Shown piece by piece: positions 18,051-25,718 of a stretch of 64,000 nucleotides of DNA (position 1 is its first letter; every line of letters starts with the position of its first letter). The stretch is taken from positions 61,800-125,799 of the forward strand of contig DLGZ01000053.1 of the NCBI GenBank assembly GCA_002482965.1, read 5' to 3'. Position numbers and translations under genes: made by a program. This DNA comes from Verrucomicrobiaceae bacterium UBA7681. Lineage in GTDB: Bacteria; Verrucomicrobiota; Verrucomicrobiia; Verrucomicrobiales; Verrucomicrobiaceae. The notes beneath the pieces are model-generated. The model searched no databases, was not told the DNA's origin, and worked only from the letters and a program-made list of their open reading frames with translations.

Positions 18051-18473
18051 TCAGCCCAGCTTCGCTTCCATCGTGATCGTCGCATTCAGCAGCTTCGAGA
18101 CGGGGCAGCCTGCCTTTGCTTTGCCAGCGAGATCTTGGAACGTGGCCTCGTCGATACCAAGGATGGTGGCCGTGACATCGAGATGGCTGGCGGTGATGGC
18201 GAAGCCGCCGTCTTTGGGCTCCAGCGTGATGGTGGCGCTGGTGGCGATCTTGTCTGGTGTAAATCCAGCCATTCCCAGGATCATGGAGAAGGCCATCGAA
18301 AAGCAGCCTGCGTGGGCCGCACCGATGAGTTCCTCAGGATTCGTACCCTGCTCGCCTTCGAAGCGGGTCTTGAAGGAGTAGGGTTTATCGACAAGAGCGC
18401 CAGAGCCGGTGCTGATTGTACCGGTGCCTTCTTTGAGGGTACCCTGCCATTGAGCGGATGCTTTTTGTTTCAT
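18051..18473 (-). CDS. OsmC-family peroxiredoxin
   Basis: The 140-residue protein is a full-length OsmC-type hydroperoxide reductase. The first catalytic cysteine is in GAAHAGCFSMAFS (residue 57) and the second in KAGCPVSKLLNA (residue 123). The conserved Glu-rich turn GEQGTNPEELIGA precedes the first cysteine. These enzymes reduce organic hydroperoxides in the cytoplasm using a Cys-Cys pair in a domain-swapped dimer. The gene is the last member of a long same-strand run, 54 bp after the DUF1080 gene, and converges with DUF1398 across a perfect hairpin. It may be independently transcribed. Confidence 0.9.
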   Translation of the reverse strand: MKQKASAQWQGTLKEGTGTISTGSGALVDKPYSFKTRFEGEQGTNPEELIGAAHAGCFSMAFSMILGMAGFTPDKIATSATITLEPKDGGFAITASHLDVTATILGIDEATFQDLAGKAKAGCPVSKLLNATITMEAKLG

Positions 18474-18527
18474 GATCGTGTGGATGAGAGGTTATCGGGA
18501 AAACACATCCTACGATTGCCGGAAAAA

Positions 18528-19976
18528 TCAAGACTTCGCAATTCGTGCTACTATCACCTCGTGTGTTTTCCGGTCGATGGAATACAACGCACCAGTTTCT
18601 CTGCGATCCCAGGCGAAAGCCTGACCGTGTGCGCTGATCGGTATCGCACCCTGCCAGAGTAAAACGTCCCCCTTGGCCGGAAGATCGAGCACATAAAGCT
18701 CCTGCGCGTCATGGCCGGTGATGAAGAGATGCCCGTCTGGCCCAAAGCTTCCTCCAGAGCTGCTGTTCTTGCCAAACTTTGCCACCATTTCGCCCGGGAA
18801 TCTCAGCTCTCCGAGTTTCTTCCATTGTGCATCAAACGTCACGATCCGCGTCCTCGCAGGATCACCGGTCTTCGCATACTGCGCAAAGCAGGCGTACCAC
18901 TTGCCATCGCGACGATCCACCCAGGTCAGGGAGCCCCCAGAGTTGGTCAGGTCGATGGACTCCAGATGCTGCATCGTCTGCGGATCCCAAATCTCCACGG
19001 AGCTTTTCATCGGCATCTCGGGATAGTTCGAATGCGCGCAGTAGAGTTTTCCCTCAAGCACGAGTCCCGCGTTCAGATGCTTGATGTGGCCATCCTTCGC
19101 TTCCTTCCAGCCGCCAACGCGCTCTCCGTTGTCCTTGCGATACTTGCCAATGGCCGCGTTCGTGATTGCATAAAAGTGCGAGTCATCCACCGCCACGCCT
19201 TGATGCGCCTCCTCGGCCTTGAAGCGTTTCATTTCCTTGTGCTGCCAGACAGTTTTCTTCGTGGGCTTGGGTTTGGGGTTCAGCAGTTCCTGGATGCGCT
19301 CCTGTTCCTTTTTCAGCGCGGCCTCGGGCACAGGCATGGGCGTGAGATTTTCACTCACCAGCAGCTCATCGGCGGGAATCGCCCGCCAGCGCAGATTCTT
19401 GAACCAAACGGGCGCGCCGTGGTCCTGCAGCCAGAGATGGCCGCCACGCTTCGCCAAGTCGGTGCCGCGATAGCTCACCAGCTTGACCGCATCCTTCCAG
19501 CGCGGATCGGCATAGTCGAAATCGACCACCTTTTCGCCGTTCAGCCAGTGCTGAATGACGCTGCCTTTGCAGATGACACGCGCCTCATTCCATTGCTCAA
19601 ACGGCCGCACCACATCCTTGGTCGGGGCCATGCAGAAATACAGCGCCGCCGCGCTCTGACGCGGATTCTCGCCGTAGTGGCTGTTGGCATTGTCGAGCAG
19701 CTGATACTCATACTGACCCGGCCGGTAATACACGCCGCTGTTGCAGCCTTTCGCCACCTTCCAGTCAAAGCGCAGTTCAAAATCATCCGGCACTTTCGCC
19801 GCTTCATAGGTCAACGGACCGCCCTTCTTCACGCGCGCGATCTCTCCGTTCTCGACCGACCAGTTGCCGCTGTGTTTCCAGCCATCGAGTGTTTTGCCAT
19901 CGAAGAGCGATACAAAGCCGGGCTCCACGGCCAGCGCGGAAGTGGTGAGTGTCAGGAGAAGGAAAAGATGTTTCAT
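18528..19976 (-). CDS. Exported DUF1080 (3-keto-disaccharide hydrolase-like) protein with C-terminal propeller-like domain
   Basis: This 482-residue protein has a signal peptide (residues 1-16, ending ALA-VE). DUF1080 follows at about 20-195: FVSLFDGKTLDGWKHSGNWS at the start, YQLLDNANSHYG in the middle, and VWFKNLRWRAIP at the end. This jelly-roll domain hydrolyses 3-keto-glycosides in characterised members. After a Pro/Lys-rich linker (PKPKPTKKT), residues 240-482 carry repeated sheet motifs (HQGVAVDDSHFYAIT; GLVLEGKLYCAHSNYPEMP) that suggest a six-bladed propeller. The fusion is not the usual single-domain form. Its start codon overlaps the stop of the phosphoesterase gene (ATGA). FAD oxidoreductases in the same run could supply 3-keto sugars, by inference. 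Confidence 0.78.
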   Translation of the reverse strand: MKHLFLLLTLTTSALAVEPGFVSLFDGKTLDGWKHSGNWSVENGEIARVKKGGPLTYEAAKVPDDFELRFDWKVAKGCNSGVYYRPGQYEYQLLDNANSHYGENPRQSAAALYFCMAPTKDVVRPFEQWNEARVICKGSVIQHWLNGEKVVDFDYADPRWKDAVKLVSYRGTDLAKRGGHLWLQDHGAPVWFKNLRWRAIPADELLVSENLTPMPVPEAALKKEQERIQELLNPKPKPTKKTVWQHKEMKRFKAEEAHQGVAVDDSHFYAITNAAIGKYRKDNGERVGGWKEAKDGHIKHLNAGLVLEGKLYCAHSNYPEMPMKSSVEIWDPQTMQHLESIDLTNSGGSLTWVDRRDGKWYACFAQYAKTGDPARTRIVTFDAQWKKLGELRFPGEMVAKFGKNSSSGGSFGPDGHLFITGHDAQELYVLDLPAKGDVLLWQGAIPISAHGQAFAWDRRETGALYSIDRKTHEVIVARIAKS

Positions 19977-20854
19977 GCGTGATTCAATGTGCGGTTTGTC
20001 TGCCTGCGGAAGCCGTTCAGGCGCAGCGAGCCGTCGGCCATGATGTCGAGCAACGAATAGCCGTTGTTTTCCTCGCCGCTGCCTTCAATCATCGCGACGA
20101 GCGTCGTGTAATGGATTCCAGCGATCTGCTGATAGTCGTTCTTGTGCGAATGACCTTGGAACACAGCGAGCACTTTGCCGGATTTTTCCAGCAGTGACCG
20201 CACTTCGGCGGCGTTGCGCACGGCATGCGCCTTGTCCATGTCGAGCCGTTGATGTGCGAAGATGATCACCGGACCGCCTGCTTTGCCCAGCGCGGCCTCC
20301 AGCCATGCCAGTTCTGGCTTGGGAAGATTGGCATCCTGCCAGTTGAAATTCTTCCGTTCATACGGTGCGCCATCTTCACGAAAGCAGGCGTCGAGGATCA
20401 AAAACGTCACTCCATTCTCTTCGAAAACGGCATGCCCTCCCGCCGCCTTTGTGTTGGCGGCGAATTCCTGCTTCGTGAGCGTGCCGACGCAGTGATTGCC
20501 CAGCACATAGTGCCTCGGCATCGAGAGCTTGGTGAAATGAGACTCCATCATCTTCAGCCATTCGATCTCACGCTCCACCGAGTCAGCTTGATCAATGAAG
20601 TCTCCCAATTCGACCACCAGCGCCGGTTTTTCACGGTTCATGTGAGCCACCGCTTCATCCAGCTTGCCCAGTGCCTCGCGGTAGAAACGCGTCTTGGTGG
20701 GTTCCTTGTCCGCATAATGCAGATCCGTCATCAAACCGACACGCAGCAGGGGATTCGCATCCGGGTCGGCCGCCAGCAGTTTTCCCGCGCTGAATCCGGC
20801 GAGGGCAAGTGTGTGACGATGAAGAAAGGCGCGGCGTGAAAAAAGAGGGCTCAT
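19973..20854 (-). CDS. Tat-exported metallophosphoesterase
   Basis: The 293-residue protein begins with a twin-arginine-like signal (SRRAFLHRHTLALAGFSAG). The calcineurin-like metal motifs are present in order: DLHYAD (about residue 43), GDFID (84), GNHC (119), IIFAHQ (198) and GHSHKN (235). The usual acidic residue after GNH is Cys, a mild deviation. It should be a dinuclear-metal phosphatase or phosphodiesterase of the periplasm. It lies between DUF4838 (3 bp gap) and DUF1080 (ATGA overlap), so it is firmly inside the operon. The substrate may be a phosphorylated glycan or nucleotide; this is not determinable here. Confidence 0.82.
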   Translation of the reverse strand: MSPLFSRRAFLHRHTLALAGFSAGKLLAADPDANPLLRVGLMTDLHYADKEPTKTRFYREALGKLDEAVAHMNREKPALVVELGDFIDQADSVEREIEWLKMMESHFTKLSMPRHYVLGNHCVGTLTKQEFAANTKAAGGHAVFEENGVTFLILDACFREDGAPYERKNFNWQDANLPKPELAWLEAALGKAGGPVIIFAHQRLDMDKAHAVRNAAEVRSLLEKSGKVLAVFQGHSHKNDYQQIAGIHYTTLVAMIEGSGEENNGYSLLDIMADGSLRLNGFRRQTNRTLNHA

Positions 20855-20857
20855 GGT

Positions 20858-22795
20858 TCAGGGATACAAATCGGGGGGCTGCCGGGTTTCTTCGGACAAT
20901 TTCCAGCTCAAATCCTCCACCCAGGCGAGGTGATTGAAATTGCCGATGCCAGAATGTTCGTTCGCTCGGCGAAAGGCAATGAGTTCATCCACGGCACGTT
21001 TGATCTCATCTTTGGTGGCCGTAGAAGTGGCGAGAGTGAGCCGCGCGGAGACATGCGCGCAAAGTTTCGCATGCTGGAGACCGAGCTGAAGAAATTTCAC
21101 CCGTGCCGCTGCTTCCGCATCATCCCCTGCCGCAAGCATGGCCTGCTCCAGCATCTTCTCCGCAGGTGTGAAGCATTCCGCCGGATACAGTACATGCGCG
21201 GCCTTGGCCCAGCTCCGCCAGCGCGAGGCCTGCAGATTTTCCATCGTCTGATTGATCTTCTCGCGGCTGAAGGTGGTGTAGTTTTCCCAATACTCGAAAT
21301 AACTTTTCACCGCAGGCGAAGCAGCACCGAAGGCGGCATAGTATTCCGCCAGCACTTCATCCGCCGCAGCCTCTGGCCTCACATGCAGGCGGGCCACGGT
21401 GTAGAGATTCGGCCCCTGCGTGGCCCAGTGGCCGGTGAGCGAGTCATAGTCCGTGGCGACCATGCCCTGCTCCACGGCATGATGAAATTCATCGGCAAAC
21501 TGATGCGCAAAAATGAAAGGCATGCAGTAGCCATCCAGCAGATGATTCGTGCGCATGAAGAGCCGCGCACCCGTGTCTCGCCAGTCAGTCCACTGCTGCT
21601 TCATCCATGCATGTTCCTCCGCGGAGCGTGGAAACCAGCCTGAAGAAGGACAGTAGCCAATGAGAATGTTCGAATTGAGTTTGATGCCGCTGGTGGGTGC
21701 TTGGAAATAATTGAAGTAGGCGTAACCAACGACCGTGGTTCCCGCAGGAGCCTGCTGCTGGATGCCAAGCCAAAACCGGGCATAGCGGTCCGAGACAAAG
21801 CGTGAACCGGCCATCTTCGAAGCGGGCGTATAAAATTTCAAATAATCGCCCGGCGCAGCGCCATCCAGCGCACGGCAATTGTCGCAGGTGCAGAGGCCAA
21901 GGATGTCATTCTCACACGCATTGATGAATCCGGGTGCTCGGGCATCTGGCGGACGCTTCGCGGACCAGCGCGAGACGACTTCGCGTTGCAGGTCGGGATT
22001 GGAAACGCACATTGAGAACCGCCCGTTTTTCTTGTTCGGGCCGCGTTTCCCACTCTCCAGCAATTGAAACCACTCGGGATGTACTTTCCCATCCTTCTCC
22101 CACCAATCGGTAAAAGCGTGGCCGTAGCTCACGGGATAACTCCGCCCCATGCGATGCCGCCGCAGATACACGCTTTGCTCATTGCTGAACTGCTTGAAAG
22201 CCGCTGTCGTGAAACCCAGCGCTGGATGATCGCTCTCAAAGCCCAGCCCGGCACGCAGCCGCCGCTGAAACAGGACCAGTGCAGTGGTTTCATCACAGGT
22301 CCTCGCAACCACCGTTTTGAACTTCGGCACATACGTTCCAAGTTCGCCCGGCCAGAGCCAGCGCACTCCCACATCACGGTCCAGCCATTCATACACCCCC
22401 CACAGGGTGCCTGCGCAAGTGTCTGCGTCTAATGGATCGCCACCGCCGTCCTTGCCGACGATGAACACCTCATCATCCTTTATTCTCAGGACGAACGCCT
22501 CCGCAGCCAGCTTCTCCACGTCGATCCCGGCCTCACGCACCGCACGGCTTGCACCAATATAGATGCGTGGAGGCGCAGTCAATTTGGCTTCGCTCTCAGT
22601 ACGCACCTCCAGCCTCGCCCCGCAGGACTTCTCCAAGTGGTGCACCAACTCCTCAGCAGCGTACCGCACGACACGTGAAGGATGGTCCGCTGTGACAATG
22701 ATGGCGCTTGGCCTGCCCTCGCTTACTAAAGTAATATCGGCCTGCACACAAAGAGTACTGGCGACGAGAAAGAGGACAAAGCAGCGCAGAAGCAT
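20858..22795 (-). CDS. DUF4838 exported protein (putative glycosidase-related)
   Basis: I start at ATG 22795 (645 aa), which opens a signal peptide (MLLRCFVLFLVASTLCVQAD). The next region (about 20-150) resembles the small alpha/beta domain preceding many TIM-barrel glycosidases (VVRYAAEELVHHLEKSCGAR; YIGASRAVREAGID). DUF4838 follows, with the marked stretch FINACENDILGLCTCDNCRALDG, a Cys-rich acidic loop typical of the family, and LFMRTNHLLDGYCMPFIFAH. The C-terminal 170 residues are helical. The family is frequent in PVC polysaccharide-degradation clusters and is thought to be glycan-active, but no activity is established. It ends 3 bp before the phosphoesterase gene starts. Confidence 0.78.
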   Translation of the reverse strand: MLLRCFVLFLVASTLCVQADITLVSEGRPSAIIVTADHPSRVVRYAAEELVHHLEKSCGARLEVRTESEAKLTAPPRIYIGASRAVREAGIDVEKLAAEAFVLRIKDDEVFIVGKDGGGDPLDADTCAGTLWGVYEWLDRDVGVRWLWPGELGTYVPKFKTVVARTCDETTALVLFQRRLRAGLGFESDHPALGFTTAAFKQFSNEQSVYLRRHRMGRSYPVSYGHAFTDWWEKDGKVHPEWFQLLESGKRGPNKKNGRFSMCVSNPDLQREVVSRWSAKRPPDARAPGFINACENDILGLCTCDNCRALDGAAPGDYLKFYTPASKMAGSRFVSDRYARFWLGIQQQAPAGTTVVGYAYFNYFQAPTSGIKLNSNILIGYCPSSGWFPRSAEEHAWMKQQWTDWRDTGARLFMRTNHLLDGYCMPFIFAHQFADEFHHAVEQGMVATDYDSLTGHWATQGPNLYTVARLHVRPEAAADEVLAEYYAAFGAASPAVKSYFEYWENYTTFSREKINQTMENLQASRWRSWAKAAHVLYPAECFTPAEKMLEQAMLAAGDDAEAAARVKFLQLGLQHAKLCAHVSARLTLATSTATKDEIKRAVDELIAFRRANEHSGIGNFNHLAWVEDLSWKLSEETRQPPDLYP

Positions 22796-22827
22796 TGCGC
22801 TGATAACGTATGGCTGCACCGAATGCT

Positions 22828-24096
22828 TCAGGCCGCAGCTAAAATGTCTTTCACTTCCTGCATCGATTTGCCAAAGCACTCATGCACAAAAGCCATGGCC
22901 TGTTTCACCTTTGCCTGGGCCGCAGGGTAGTCGGCATCGATGGCAAGCAGCGTCTCGGCCATCTTGTCCGCCGGTGTTTCGTCCATTTCCAGCAGCCATT
23001 CACCCAGGCCGATGTCCTTGAACATCCAGCACTTCGGCGAGTGGAACTCGGAGTAGGTGTGGATGATCGGCGTGCCGTTGGCCAGGGCGATGATCGGTGA
23101 ATGAGGCTCGTGGCAGACGATGGTGTGGGCCCGAGCGAAGACGGAGGCGGCTTCATCGGCGTTCCAGAAGTACTCCAGGTTCACCACATGTTTTTGAATT
23201 TCCGGCGGGAGGAGGTCGTGAATGAGGCGCTTGTTGTGACCCATCTCTTTGATCGTCTCCGGCGCGATCAGCACCTTGTGGCCGGTCTTTTTGACCCACA
23301 TCGTCACCAGTTCCCGATATTTCGCCGCACGACGTTCATCATCGGCGACCTGCTCGGGCGTGGGATGCAAAGGGTTGAGCTTCGGGGTGCGGGTGTCATC
23401 CACGCCGGGCAGTTTGGCGGTGTTGGTGCGCAGCTGCAGGGTGATGAATTTTCGCTCCTCCAGCCCAAGCTTCTTCATGGTCGCCAATCCGCGCACGTCA
23501 TCACGCACGTCGATGCCAAAACAGCCGTCCGGCCCGAATTCGAGCACGGGTGTCTTGATACCATGGCTTTTAAGTATGTTCAGTGTCTTTGTCTCACGCG
23601 TGTAAATGAACGAAGCGACGTTCAACAAGGCGATGCGATCTTCTGAGCCTTTGCCCTCGACCATGCTGGCAAAATACGACTGCCCAAAGAGGCCGTAGGG
23701 TTTGCCAACCTTCTGGCAGAACTGCATGAAACTGATGTCCTGTCCCATGCCGGAATTGCGGATGAACAGATCGCAACCCGTGATCGCCTGCCGCAGCGCC
23801 TCGTCTGTTTGGCTTTTGCCAGTGAGGCTGCCCTGCATGATCTTTACCTTGGGGAAGCGCGTCTTGAGCATCGCGGTGACGCGCTCATCCAGCTTCATCG
23901 CCCACAGTACCATTTTCACCTCCGGCAGATGCTCTTCAATAACATGCAGCGTTCCCGGTGTGTGGCCGATGTCACCAATGTTCACCGTATCCCAGGCGGA
24001 TTGCAGCAAAATGGTCTTTGGTTTTCCATCTGCGGCAAAAACAGAACCACCAAGTGCGGCGGTGATGGAGGCGATGAAATGGCGACGGGTATTCAT
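22828..24096 (-). CDS. Polysaccharide pyruvyl transferase-family protein with Tat-type leader
   Basis: From ATG 24096 the product is 422 residues. It opens with a twin-arginine leader (NTRRHFIASITAALGGSVFA), which is odd because pyruvyl transferases normally act in the cytoplasm. The fold features are NIGDIGHTPGTLHVIEE (a GD-containing N-terminal loop), DLFIRNSGMGQD, KPYGLFGQSY and a C-terminal CHEPHSPIIALANGTPIIH. In this family the last segment binds the donor and resembles the GT-B fold. Known members add pyruvate ketals to surface glycans; others are only fold relatives. It is flanked by an FAD oxidoreductase (28 bp) and DUF4838 (32 bp). A role in remodelling or breaking pyruvylated glycans is conceivable. 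Confidence 0.72.
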   Translation of the reverse strand: MNTRRHFIASITAALGGSVFAADGKPKTILLQSAWDTVNIGDIGHTPGTLHVIEEHLPEVKMVLWAMKLDERVTAMLKTRFPKVKIMQGSLTGKSQTDEALRQAITGCDLFIRNSGMGQDISFMQFCQKVGKPYGLFGQSYFASMVEGKGSEDRIALLNVASFIYTRETKTLNILKSHGIKTPVLEFGPDGCFGIDVRDDVRGLATMKKLGLEERKFITLQLRTNTAKLPGVDDTRTPKLNPLHPTPEQVADDERRAAKYRELVTMWVKKTGHKVLIAPETIKEMGHNKRLIHDLLPPEIQKHVVNLEYFWNADEAASVFARAHTIVCHEPHSPIIALANGTPIIHTYSEFHSPKCWMFKDIGLGEWLLEMDETPADKMAETLLAIDADYPAAQAKVKQAMAFVHECFGKSMQEVKDILAAA

Positions 24097-24124
24097 GGTT
24101 GAGACTTTGAGATTGAAATAAACG

Positions 24125-25711
24125 TCAAAATTCCGGTGGGCCGTTGAGATGCTCACACTTCTCCGGCATGCCGGGCATGAAATCGACCACCTGCTTCTGG
24201 TTGCGCAGTTTGTCCTGCAATGGGGCCAGCGGAACTTTCTGCACAGACGTGCCGTCCTTCACTGCGAGTGCGGCGGCAATGCCTGCAGCGTGACCGGTGA
24301 TCATCCACACGCTCTCAAGCCGCAGCGTGCAAAAGGCGACGTGTGTGTAGCTGGCTGCGCCGGGGACGAGCAGGTTGGTACATTCGTCGGCTTTTGGCGT
24401 GAGCGCCCGATATGGAATTTGATAGGCGTAGCCCATGCGCCAGATGCGGCCTTCATTGACGAACTCGTTTTCATTCAAGGCCATGCGCTGAACGTGGTGG
24501 CAGTCGATGAAATGGCTGCTCATGCCGATGCTGTCCGGCTTGCGTCGGTCATCCTGCACATCCTGCTGCGTTACGACATGTTCGCCGCGCATCCTCCGCG
24601 CCTCGCGCACGTAGAGTTGGTAAGGCAGGTTGCCGTTGTCGGCGAACTCTTCCTTGTGCAGGCCCAGCGACTTCATCTCCTCCTGCACATTCGCGGGCAC
24701 TGCGGCATCCGTTGCGAGGAAATGCAGCAGGCCGAGTGTGTAATCCATGTGATCCAGGTAAATGCGGGCGCGATCTTCGTAACTGGCATCGGACCAGTCA
24801 AATTGACCGCCGAAGTGTCCGAGCGAATAGATGGCGGACTGCTTGTTGTTCATCTCGAACTTGCCGTTGCGACGTCCGTAGAGGTCGATGATGTCTGCCA
24901 GTTTCACCGGCTTTTTTTGCAGAGTCTGATCGCGGAACCAGTTGGCCAGCAGTGCGTAACGTTTTTCATCGTAATGCTTCGGTGCCGGGATGGGCACCTG
25001 CAGCTTGGGATTCTTCGCCACCGTGAGGCGGAAATTGTAGTTCATCGGTGCACGATGAGCATCGCCCTCATGTAAATCTTTGGCCCATGCGCTGATGCCT
25101 GGCAGCAAAGTTCCAATCTCATCCACCGTCCGGGCACTGCGCGGCGTCTTGTCAAAACGAATGCCCGCAGCCTCTTCGCCAAACTCCACCTTCGACTCAC
25201 GACCCACGGCGTATTTGACTCCCGCGCGCGCCATGAGGTCCCCTTCATAACCTGCATCGATAAAAACTTTGGCCTGCAGCTTGGAGCCATCCGTGAGGGT
25301 GATCTCGGTGATGCGCGCGCCGTCTTTGGCCACCGCTGAAACGGATGCACCAAAGCGCAGTTCCACACCCGCCTCGTGCAGCATGTCGAGATAGATTTTT
25401 TCGGCGACACTGGACTCAAAAAAATACTCCGGGCCACCAGTCTTATAGTGTGCGCCGAGACGGCGGTAAAATTCATCCGCGAAGCCGCCGATGGTCCACT
25501 TCAGCATGTGTTCGCTCTCAGCCGTGTTGATGCCGCTCGTGCTCAGGCCACCAACATGCTTCGTCGGCTCAATAAGCACCACCTTAGCACCTTCACGTGC
25601 AGCCGTGATGGACGCAGCAATGCCACAGGGCACGCCTCCATATACCACGATGTCTGTAGCGTTGAGGTGGGTGACGCAGATCAAACAAGCGAGGAACAGT
25701 GACTTCATCAT
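24125..25711 (-). CDS. Exported FAD-dependent oxidoreductase (FAD_oxidored family)
   Basis: The 528-residue protein starts at ATG 25711 (or 25708) with a signal peptide (MMKSLFLACLICVTHLNATD). The FAD Rossmann site follows directly (VVYGGVPCGIAASITAAREGA). Then come EPTKHVGGLSTSGI, VFIDAGYEGDLMARAGV and a late FAD contact (NLLVPGAASYTHVAF; HAAGIAAALAVKDG). This is the FAD-dependent oxidoreductase family (PF12831) expanded in PVC bacteria. Its substrates are mostly unknown, though sugar or polyol oxidation has been proposed. It is 7 bp downstream of a longer paralogue (25719-27761) and shares many of its motifs, so the two are a tandem duplication. Cofactor loading would be expected in the periplasm or through a non-classical route. 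Confidence 0.85.
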   Translation of the reverse strand: MMKSLFLACLICVTHLNATDIVVYGGVPCGIAASITAAREGAKVVLIEPTKHVGGLSTSGINTAESEHMLKWTIGGFADEFYRRLGAHYKTGGPEYFFESSVAEKIYLDMLHEAGVELRFGASVSAVAKDGARITEITLTDGSKLQAKVFIDAGYEGDLMARAGVKYAVGRESKVEFGEEAAGIRFDKTPRSARTVDEIGTLLPGISAWAKDLHEGDAHRAPMNYNFRLTVAKNPKLQVPIPAPKHYDEKRYALLANWFRDQTLQKKPVKLADIIDLYGRRNGKFEMNNKQSAIYSLGHFGGQFDWSDASYEDRARIYLDHMDYTLGLLHFLATDAAVPANVQEEMKSLGLHKEEFADNGNLPYQLYVREARRMRGEHVVTQQDVQDDRRKPDSIGMSSHFIDCHHVQRMALNENEFVNEGRIWRMGYAYQIPYRALTPKADECTNLLVPGAASYTHVAFCTLRLESVWMITGHAAGIAAALAVKDGTSVQKVPLAPLQDKLRNQKQVVDFMPGMPEKCEHLNGPPEF

Positions 25712-25718
25712 GGTGGGA

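Noticed and set aside
18711..19982. 423-residue open frame on the plus strand
   Set aside because: Antisense to the DUF1080-propeller gene, which has a signal peptide and recognisable domains; the plus-strand product has no recognisable fold.
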